NCBI GenBank assembly: GCA_016870945.1
Contig: VGAH01000027.1
Span: 1 to 11,383, forward strand
DNA: 11,383 nucleotides
Direction of reading: 5' to 3'
Origin: Actinomycetota bacterium
GTDB lineage: Bacteria > Actinomycetota > Actinomycetes > S36-B12 > UBA5976
Part shown: positions 5,986-11,383 of the stretch, one piece after another
Position numbering within the stretch: the first letter of the stretch is position 1
Layout of the letters: each line of letters begins with the position of its first letter
Program-made: the position numbers and the translations under genes
The notes under the pieces: model-generated
Seen by the model: the letters and a program-made list of their open reading frames with translations, nothing else
The model's database searches: none
What the model was told of the DNA's origin: nothing

Positions 5986-6705
5986 ATGGGTATGAGTGGC
6001 ACCTTGACTATCGCGGCAACGCCGATCGGCAATGCTGGCGATGCAAGTGCGAGGCTGCGGGATGCGTTGGTCGAGGCCGACGTGATTGCCTGTGAAGACA
6101 CCCGAAAACTCCAGCGGTTGCTTAACGACTTAAGCCTGCGGACAACCGCACGGTTTGTCGTCTATCACGATGTAAATGAGAGAAAACAAGCGCCAAAGTT
6201 GGTTGAGTCTCTTGTTGATGGCAAGTCGGTGCTGTTGATCACCGACGCAGGTACACCTCTAATTAGCGATCCTGGCTATGAACTGATTCGTAATGCCATT
6301 GCAGCCGATGTTCAAGTGCGCGTATTGCCCGGCCCGAGTGCGGCACTTGCAGCCTTGACTCTTTCTGGTTTGCCGCCTGACCGCTTCGTTTTCGAAGGCT
6401 TCTTGCCCAAGAAGTCAGGTGCTCGAAAGACCCGACTAAGAGACCTTGCCGGTGACTCGCGAACGTTCATCGTTTACGAAACCAGTCGTAATTTGCCGCG
6501 AACATTGCAAGAGTTGGCCGAGATCGTCGAACCAGACCGCAAGGTCTTCATCGCGCGCGAATTGACCAAAGTTCATGAAGAGCAGATTCGAGGGCCGCTA
6601 GGCCAAGTGATCGCTTCGTTAGACGGACGCACTTTGAAGGGTGAGGTCGTGCTTGTCGTCGAGGGCCTAACCCGAGCAAAGCGACTGCGACCAAACGAAA
6701 CCTAG
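5986..6705 (+). CDS. rsmI: 16S rRNA (cytidine1402-2'-O)-methyltransferase RsmI
   Basis: This SAM-dependent enzyme methylates the ribose of C1402 in the decoding centre of 16S rRNA and belongs to the tetrapyrrole-methylase fold. Landmarks, in residues from the chosen start, are LTIAATPIGN (7-16), CEDTRKLQRLL (36-46), YHDVNE (60-65), the SAM-binding ITDAGTPLISDPG (85-97), VLPGPSAALAALTLSGLP (113-130), FEGFLPKK (136-143) and ARELTKVHEE (190-199). The protein has 239 residues and stops soon after EVVLVVEG. The C-terminal helix-turn-helix-like extension present in the roughly 285-residue E. coli enzyme appears to be missing. ATG 5986 has AGGG seven bases upstream. GTG 5983 and ATG 5992 are alternatives. 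The ribosome-binding site begins two bases after the tRNA, so the message is probably released by tRNA processing. Confidence 0.95.
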   Translation: MGMSGTLTIAATPIGNAGDASARLRDALVEADVIACEDTRKLQRLLNDLSLRTTARFVVYHDVNERKQAPKLVESLVDGKSVLLITDAGTPLISDPGYELIRNAIAADVQVRVLPGPSAALAALTLSGLPPDRFVFEGFLPKKSGARKTRLRDLAGDSRTFIVYETSRNLPRTLQELAEIVEPDRKVFIARELTKVHEEQIRGPLGQVIASLDGRTLKGEVVLVVEGLTRAKRLRPNET

Positions 6706-6718
6706 GATTCGCAAAGAC

Positions 6719-8308
6719 ATGGCTAAGCCCTTTTTTCTGAGCACGCCCATTTACTACGTCAACGACGCGCCTCACATCGGCCACGCCTACACGACCACGG
6801 CCGGCGACGTGTTGACGCGCTGGCACCGTCAGCGCGGCGAAGAAGTCTGGTTTTTGACGGGCACAGACGAGCACGGCACAAAAGTTCAGCGTGCGGCGCA
6901 AGAACATGGCGTGAGCCCTAAGAAGTGGGTTGACGATCTCGTGGCAAACGCCTGGCTGCCAGTTCTAGAGACTCTTGATGCAGCCAACGACGACTTCATT
7001 CGAACTACTGAAGAAAGACACGTCCATGGTGTCCAGGTTTTCTGGCAGCGGCTGAAAGATTCTGGCGCCGTCTACCAAGACACATATGTCGGGCCTTACT
7101 GCGTCGGGTGCGAAGAATTCAAATTGCCGGGTGACTTGATCGAGGGGTCTGGCGAGTTCGAAGGGCAGATGGTTTGTGCAATTCACGGCAAGCCTTGCGA
7201 GATGTTGGAGGAATCAAATTGGTTCTTTCGTTTAAGCGCTTATAGCGACGCCCTGCTGAAGCACTATCGCGACAACCCCAATGCCGTGCGCCCGACCAGT
7301 GCCTATAACGAAGTGGTTTCATTTATTGAACAAGGACTTACCGATATCTCAATGTCACGCTCAGCAGTTGATTGGGGCATTCCACTGCCTTGGCAATCCG
7401 AGCAAGTTGTTTATGTCTGGTTTGACGCGCTACTTAACTATGTGACTGCTGCAGGTTTCGGTGCCGAGCCAGGTTCGCCAGAAGCAGAGCGTTTCAATCG
7501 CATTTGGCCCGCCTCGGTGCATTTGGTTGGTAAAGACATTTTGCGATTTCACGCGGTGTATTGGCCGGCAATGTTGCTGGCAGCCGGTTTGAAACTGCCC
7601 GATCTGGTATTTGCACACGGCTGGTTACTCGTTGGCGGCGAGAAGATGAGTAAGTCAAAACTAACTGGCATAGCGCCAAGTGCCATCATCGACTATTGCG
7701 GTTCGGACGCCTTTCGCTATTACTTCATGTCGGCAATCAGATTCGGTTCAGACGGTTCATTCTCTTGGGAGGACTTAACAGCGCGTTACACCGCTGAACT
7801 TGCAAACGGCTTAGGTAATTTGGCGTCACGCTTGACTGCGATGGTCGAGAGATATTTCGACGGCAAACTGCCACAGGCTGGTGAACTCACCGTGCCCGAC
7901 CTGGCGATTAGAGACGCCCTCGTCCAATTACCTAAAACAGTCGATGAAAAGATGTGCGAGCTTGATTTTGCTGGCGCCATTGCGCAGGTGCGATCTTTAA
8001 TCGAGCTAACCAATGGGTATGTCACTGAACAAGAGCCCTGGGTGTTGGCGAAAGACCCAAACAAATCTGAGCGACTAGCCACTGTTCTTTATGTGGTAGC
8101 TGAAGTCTTAAGAGTTGTGGCTGTTTTGTATCACCCAGTGATGCCAAAGAGCACGCGCAAGCTCTGGGAATCGATTGGGGCAGAGGGTGTGTTTGGGCCT
8201 TTAGCTGACCAACGTGTAGACGCGTCAGCAAGTTGGGGTTTACTGCCTGCGGGCACGTCGGTGGTGAAGACCGAAGCGCTATTCCCGCGATTAGCTGAAG
8301 AAGAGTGA
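6719..8308 (+). CDS. metG: Methionyl-tRNA synthetase
   Basis: This class I aminoacyl-tRNA synthetase charges tRNA-Met with methionine in the cytosol. At 529 residues it is close to the mycobacterial enzyme and, like it, has no C-terminal EMAP-type RNA-binding domain. The Rossmann fold carries the HIGH signature (HIGH, 19-22) and WFLTGTDEHGTKVQ (44-57). The connective peptide has a zinc knuckle with Cys128, Cys131, Cys153 and Cys160, with His156 nearby. VVYVWFDALLNY (230-241) lines the methionine pocket, KDILRFHAVYWPA (272-284) follows, and the KMSKS loop is at 309-313. The anticodon-binding helical domain follows and includes EQEPWVLAKD. The gene lies 13 bases after rsmI and its stop overlaps the tatD start by four bases. 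Confidence 0.97.
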   Translation: MAKPFFLSTPIYYVNDAPHIGHAYTTTAGDVLTRWHRQRGEEVWFLTGTDEHGTKVQRAAQEHGVSPKKWVDDLVANAWLPVLETLDAANDDFIRTTEERHVHGVQVFWQRLKDSGAVYQDTYVGPYCVGCEEFKLPGDLIEGSGEFEGQMVCAIHGKPCEMLEESNWFFRLSAYSDALLKHYRDNPNAVRPTSAYNEVVSFIEQGLTDISMSRSAVDWGIPLPWQSEQVVYVWFDALLNYVTAAGFGAEPGSPEAERFNRIWPASVHLVGKDILRFHAVYWPAMLLAAGLKLPDLVFAHGWLLVGGEKMSKSKLTGIAPSAIIDYCGSDAFRYYFMSAIRFGSDGSFSWEDLTARYTAELANGLGNLASRLTAMVERYFDGKLPQAGELTVPDLAIRDALVQLPKTVDEKMCELDFAGAIAQVRSLIELTNGYVTEQEPWVLAKDPNKSERLATVLYVVAEVLRVVAVLYHPVMPKSTRKLWESIGAEGVFGPLADQRVDASASWGLLPAGTSVVKTEALFPRLAEEE

Positions 8309-9165
8309 CCGGCAATTTAGAGGCGAGTATTCGACCACCCACACCAGATCCGCTTGGTCTGCCACTTGCTGATTCGCACACTCACCTTGATCTTGATTCC
8401 GAAACCGACGGCACTACCCCAGATGCGATCTTGGCTCGTGCCAAGTCAGCCGACGTCGAGTTATTGGTTCACATCGGCACCGACGTTGCCTCATCACGAT
8501 TTGGCGCAGGCTTGGCTAAGTCACGTAGCGATATTCGAGCGGCGGTGGCTCTGCATCCAAATGAAGCGCCTGAAATCGCGAAAGCTGGTGGTCAAGCCAC
8601 CCTTGATGAATCTCTAGCTGAAATAGCAGAGCTTGCCAATTCGCCCCACGTCCACGCAATCGGCGAAACTGGTTTGGATTTTTATAGGACGGGGGTCGAG
8701 GGGCGCACAGATCAAGAGCATTCGTTTCGCGAACACATTCGAATCGCCAAATCAGTAGGCAAGCCCCTCGTGGTGCACGATCGAGATGCCCACATTCAGA
8801 TTTCCGAAATACTGGCTGAAACGAAACCCCCGATAGTTGTTCTGCATTGTTTTTCTGGTGATGCTGATCTTGCCAAAGAGTTCGTGGCCCGTGGGTACTT
8901 CATCTCATTTGCCGGCAACATAACCTTTAAGAATGCAGAGAACTTGCGCGAGGCTTTGCGAGTGGTTCCGCTGGAATTGCTATTAGTTGAAACAGATGCG
9001 CCCTTCTTGACACCTATGCCCTACCGCGGCAAGACAAATTCTTCTTATTTGATTCCACTCATCGTTGCAGCGATGGCAGAGGTGCGAAATGAGTCACCAA
9101 TAGATGTGGCGCAAGCAACGTGGCAAAACACCTTGCAAATATTTGGCGATTTGCCCTCGTCATGA
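8305..9165 (+). CDS. tatD: TatD-family metal-dependent hydrolase (DNase)
   Basis: This amidohydrolase-superfamily protein has 286 residues. The complete metal-binding set is visible: HxH in DSHTHLD (His25, His27), Glu121 in GETGLDFY, His158 in VVHDRDA, His181 in LHCFSG and Asp231 in VETDAPFL, along with the family signature TPMPYRGKTNSS (236-247). TatD proteins are reported as 3'-5' exonucleases with roles in DNA repair. D-aminoacyl-tRNA deacylase activity is claimed for relatives, so the true substrate here is open. The GTG start overlaps the metG stop (GTGA), which points to translational coupling. A short non-conserved N-terminal extension of about 20 residues precedes the domain. Confidence 0.94.
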   Translation: MTGNLEASIRPPTPDPLGLPLADSHTHLDLDSETDGTTPDAILARAKSADVELLVHIGTDVASSRFGAGLAKSRSDIRAAVALHPNEAPEIAKAGGQATLDESLAEIAELANSPHVHAIGETGLDFYRTGVEGRTDQEHSFREHIRIAKSVGKPLVVHDRDAHIQISEILAETKPPIVVLHCFSGDADLAKEFVARGYFISFAGNITFKNAENLREALRVVPLELLLVETDAPFLTPMPYRGKTNSSYLIPLIVAAMAEVRNESPIDVAQATWQNTLQIFGDLPSS

Positions 9166-9192
9166 ATCGGCTTTTTCTGGCACGCTATCGAC

Positions 9193-9597
9193 GTGCAAAA
9201 AACAATCGCGTGCTTGATCGCTGCCTGCGTAGCTGTTACCGGGGTCTTAGTCGCCGTACCTGCTCAAGCTGACGTGACTGAAATTGCTGATCGAGGTTCT
9301 GAGAAAGTCTCGCGCTCTCGCGGATTCCCCGCTTTTTCAGAGCGAATCGAGAGTTTGAACTGGAGCGCCTTGGCAGGCTGTGAAGCCGGTGGACGTCCGA
9401 AGGCAATTGGCGGGGGTGGGCGCTACCACGGCATGTATCAGTTCACAGTCTCAACTTGGAAGAGTGTCGGCGGCAAAGGGTTGCCCTCGAAAGCTAGCGC
9501 TGCAGAACAGACCTACCGAGCCAAGTTGCTCTACCAACGTTCGGGCGCGGGCCCCTGGCCAAATTGCGGTAAGAAACTGAAACCAGGGAACCAATAG
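9193..9597 (+). CDS. rpf: Minimal resuscitation-promoting factor (secreted muralytic enzyme) at the rpfB locus
   Basis: This is a 134-residue secreted protein. The signal peptide covers residues 1-26, with Lys3, a hydrophobic core at 5-22 and a cleavage site after AQA (24-26). A linker (27-55) leads to the transglycosylase-like Rpf domain (56-130). In the domain, WSALAGCEAGGRPKAI carries the catalytic Glu64, YHGMYQFTVSTWKSVGG (78-94) matches the family's YGGLQFTQSTW region, and WPNCGKKL closes it. Cys63 and Cys125 are placed for the conserved disulfide. Rpf enzymes cleave peptidoglycan glycan strands and help dormant actinobacteria resume growth. Gene order (tatD before, rsmA after) is that of rpfB, but RpfB's DUF348 and G5 domains are absent. 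The GTG start lies 27 bases after tatD with no clear ribosome-binding site. Confidence 0.93.
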   Translation: MQKTIACLIAACVAVTGVLVAVPAQADVTEIADRGSEKVSRSRGFPAFSERIESLNWSALAGCEAGGRPKAIGGGGRYHGMYQFTVSTWKSVGGKGLPSKASAAEQTYRAKLLYQRSGAGPWPNCGKKLKPGNQ

Positions 9598-10502
9598 CAG
9601 AAGCAAGTTCATTCTTTCGGGCTCGAGATGTCGCCGAACAAATTGGTTTTAAACCTCGCAAGCAATTTGGTCAGAACTTCGTCGTTGACCCCAACACGAT
9701 CGATCGAATCATACGGTTGGCGAATGTCACCAACGAAGAAGTAGTGCTCGAAGTTGGACCCGGCCTTGGTGCGTTGACCCAAGCCCTGGTGAAGGTGGCC
9801 AAAGCCGTGCTGGCTGTCGAACTAGATGTTCAACTCGCCGCCAGATTGCCCGAGACGCTTGTTGAACTGGCCTCTTCTTCGCCAAACGGTCTTGAATCGC
9901 TAACGCAGAACACCCCATGGCGGGTGTTGAACCGCGATGCACTTGGCATGAAGTCAGCGGACTTTCAATTCGCCTTGAGCGCGGGTGAAATTGTGCAACC
10001 GAACTTGGTGGTCGCGAACCTGCCCTACAACATTGCTACCCCGTTGGTTCTGCATTTGTTTGAGGTGTTGCCTGAACTCGAGCGCATGTTGGTGATGGTG
10101 CAAGCCGAGGTCGCAGAACGTTGGTGTGCGCCAGCGGGGGGCAAGACCTATGGCGTGCCCACCGTCAAATTGGAATGGTTTGCAAAGTGCCAAGTCGTGG
10201 GCCATGTAGATCGCTCAGTTTTTTGGCCCAAACCCCACGTTGACTCATCTTTGGTTGAACTGATCAAGAAACCCCCGCCGAGCACCAAGGCTTCTCAAGA
10301 AAAGGTATTTCGACTCATTGATTCAGCCTTTTCACAGCGCCGTAAGACCCTGGTTAATTCGCTGACTAGTCGCGGGTACCCACGCGAGGCTGTGCAGGCG
10401 TCACTGGCTGCTATGGAACTACCCGAGAAGGTGCGTGGTGAGAGGCTTACCTGCTCGCAGTACGTGACCCTGAGTGATTCTCTAGCCGCTTTCGCAAAGT
10501 AG
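9594..10502 (+). CDS. rsmA: 16S rRNA (adenine1518/1519-N6)-dimethyltransferase, non-canonical start
   Basis: This methyltransferase (KsgA) dimethylates A1518 and A1519 in 16S rRNA during late 30S assembly. Motifs, numbered from the proposed start, are FKPRKQFGQNFVVDPNTIDRI (19-39, the conserved N-terminal GQNF region), SAM motif I EVGPGLGALT (53-62), NLPYNIATPL (142-151, catalytic NLPY), PKPHVDSSLV, and FSQRRKTLVNSL near the C-terminus. The frame is open from a TAA at 9570-9572, yet it has no ATG, GTG or TTG before TTG 9717, which would delete the GQNF region. ATA at 9594 overlaps the rpf stop (ATAG), has AGGGA (9585-9589) four bases upstream, and yields a normal actinobacterial N-terminus and a length of 302 residues. 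ATT at 9642 is a weaker alternative. The product is certain, the start is inferred. Confidence 0.88.
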   Translation: MAEASSFFRARDVAEQIGFKPRKQFGQNFVVDPNTIDRIIRLANVTNEEVVLEVGPGLGALTQALVKVAKAVLAVELDVQLAARLPETLVELASSSPNGLESLTQNTPWRVLNRDALGMKSADFQFALSAGEIVQPNLVVANLPYNIATPLVLHLFEVLPELERMLVMVQAEVAERWCAPAGGKTYGVPTVKLEWFAKCQVVGHVDRSVFWPKPHVDSSLVELIKKPPPSTKASQEKVFRLIDSAFSQRRKTLVNSLTSRGYPREAVQASLAAMELPEKVRGERLTCSQYVTLSDSLAAFAK

Positions 10503-10511
10503 CTGCTTGCC

Positions 10512-10517
10512 TAGCAT
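10512..10517 (+). promoter_or_regulatory. Candidate -10 element upstream of ispE
   Basis: TAGCAT fits TANNNT and ends six bases before a GTG at 10524 that is in frame with ispE. If used, the transcript would begin at or next to that GTG and be leaderless, a common arrangement in actinobacteria. No -35 box is visible. The six-base pattern is weak on its own. Confidence 0.3.
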
Positions 10518-10562
10518 CAGCTTGTGAACGTTCTCGCGTTACCCGCAAAGGCCGGTAATCGC

Positions 10563-11383
10563 GTGACAGTGAAAGCACCCGCCAAAATAAACATCCAGCT
10601 TTCCGTTGGTGCGCCGAGATCTGACGGGTTTCATGACATCGCGACGGTCTATCAGGCGGTATCGCTGTTTGATGAAATCTCTGTTACCGCTTTAGCCCCT
10701 GGCAGCGGCGCGACCATTGAAATCACCGGCGATGAAGCCGCAGACCTAACTGCCGATGAGAACAATCTTGCTCATCGCGCTGTAACTACCTTGGCCAAGA
10801 AGTTAAAAGTAAAACCGGACTGCCACATCGAGGTCAAGAAGTCGATTCCGGTTGCAGCCGGCCTAGCGGGCGGCAGTGCCGACGCAGCAGCCGCGTTGGT
10901 TGGTGCGAACACTCTTTGGGGTAACCCATTAAGCAAAGAGCAGTTGGCAACGATGGCTGCCACTTTGGGCTCAGATGTTCCATTTGCTCTTCGCGGCGGA
11001 ACAGCCGTTGGTCGAGGTCGAGGTGAAGTCTTGGCACCGACTCTGTGTCGTGGCGAGTTTGCTTGGGTTCTGGCCTTTGTTGAGGGGCAGATTTCGACCC
11101 CTGAGTCATATCAATTGTTGGACGAATCCCGCGCGTTACACGAAGTAGCAGAGATAGATGAGCGGGTTTTGACTGCGCTAGCAACCGGTGATTCAGCAGC
11201 ACTAGGTGCTGCCCTCAGTAACGACTTACAAGATGTAGCGATTCGACTAAAGCCGAGCATCTCGTCTTTACTCGAGTACGGCATGCAAGAGGGTGCTTTA
11301 GGTGCGTTGGTTTCGGGGTCTGGCCCTACTTGCATATTCCTGGCGCGCGATAATGACCATGCCATTGATTTGGCGGTGCGACT
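10563..11383 (+). CDS. ispE: 4-diphosphocytidyl-2-C-methyl-D-erythritol kinase, C-terminus off the right edge
   Basis: This GHMP kinase phosphorylates CDP-methylerythritol in the MEP pathway, giving the isoprenoid precursors needed for carotenoids, quinones and the lipid carrier of cell-wall synthesis. The frame stays open to the window end: 273 complete codons, so only the last part is missing. Visible motifs are APAKINIQLSVG (5-16, with catalytic-region Lys8), RSDGFHDIATVYQAVSL (19-35), the ATP-binding GHMP signature PVAAGLAGGSADAAAA (96-111), LGSDVPFAL (135-143, Asp138 being the catalytic Asp) and the C-terminal GSGPTCIF (252-259). GTG 10563 gives the usual N-terminus but has no good ribosome-binding site. 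GTG 10524, in frame, would add 13 residues. The gene begins 60 bases after rsmA, following the rsmA-ispE order typical of actinobacteria. Confidence 0.94.
   Translation, partial: MTVKAPAKINIQLSVGAPRSDGFHDIATVYQAVSLFDEISVTALAPGSGATIEITGDEAADLTADENNLAHRAVTTLAKKLKVKPDCHIEVKKSIPVAAGLAGGSADAAAALVGANTLWGNPLSKEQLATMAATLGSDVPFALRGGTAVGRGRGEVLAPTLCRGEFAWVLAFVEGQISTPESYQLLDESRALHEVAEIDERVLTALATGDSAALGAALSNDLQDVAIRLKPSISSLLEYGMQEGALGALVSGSGPTCIFLARDNDHAIDLAVR

Noticed and set aside
9193..9230. Lipoprotein signal in Rpf (IAAC at residues 9-12)
   Set aside because: Only 11 residues precede the Cys and the hydrophobic core continues past it to a good AQA cleavage site at 24-26, so a normal secreted protein is more likely.
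9717..10502. rsmA starting at TTG 9717
   Set aside because: This would remove the conserved KQFGQNFVVD region that is plainly encoded in frame upstream.
10524..10562. Small separate gene between rsmA and ispE
   Set aside because: The frame simply continues into ispE, so it is at most an N-terminal extension.

Overview
The window reads as a chromosomal housekeeping segment of an actinobacterium with moderate base composition (neither the very high GC of Streptomyces or Mycobacterium nor AT-rich). The evidence is gene order. FmdB-type zinc ribbon (ruc), 5-formyltetrahydrofolate cyclo-ligase, galU, a MoeA/Glp protein, rimJ and a SepX/GlpR membrane protein follow each other as in Mycobacterium tuberculosis Rv0991c-Rv0996. 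rsmI, metG, tatD, rpf, rsmA and ispE recall Rv1003 and Rv1007c-Rv1011. Short intergenic gaps and stop/start overlaps point to a compact, possibly streamlined genome. I cannot fix the genus from the sequence.

Layout. Positions 1-2484 are transcribed leftward: 5-formyl-THF cyclo-ligase, a Ruc/FmdB zinc ribbon with a repetitive tail, a small RcpC/CpaB-like membrane protein, and a DUF2142 multi-spanning membrane protein that runs off the left edge. A 65-base divergent promoter region (2485-2549) separates this from a rightward block reaching the right edge. The first part of that block is galU, a degenerate gephyrin/MoeA-like gene (glp), rimJ and glpR/sepX (2550-5852), followed by a tRNA-Ala(CGC) gene. 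The second part is rsmI, metG, tatD, rpf, rsmA and ispE (5986 to the edge; ispE is partial). No stretch over 300 bases lacks a gene, and I see no insertion sequence, CRISPR array, phage or rRNA.

How the genes fit together. galU makes UDP-glucose for the envelope. Glp and GlpR resemble the actinobacterial division pair in which a gephyrin-like protein works with FtsZ and a membrane receptor. rpf encodes a secreted muralytic enzyme, metG charges tRNA-Met, rsmI and rsmA methylate 16S rRNA, and ispE feeds isoprenoid synthesis.

The points most worth attention are: (1) a Glp that has lost MoeA domain II and the recognisable MoeA active-site motifs while staying next to its receptor gene, which suggests a purely structural division protein; (2) an rsmA gene with no ATG, GTG or TTG start ahead of its conserved N-terminus, where an ATA overlapping the rpf stop codon is the best start; (3) an Rpf at the rpfB locus cut down to signal peptide plus catalytic domain; (4) a Ruc-like protein with a tail of GAKSD/E repeats.
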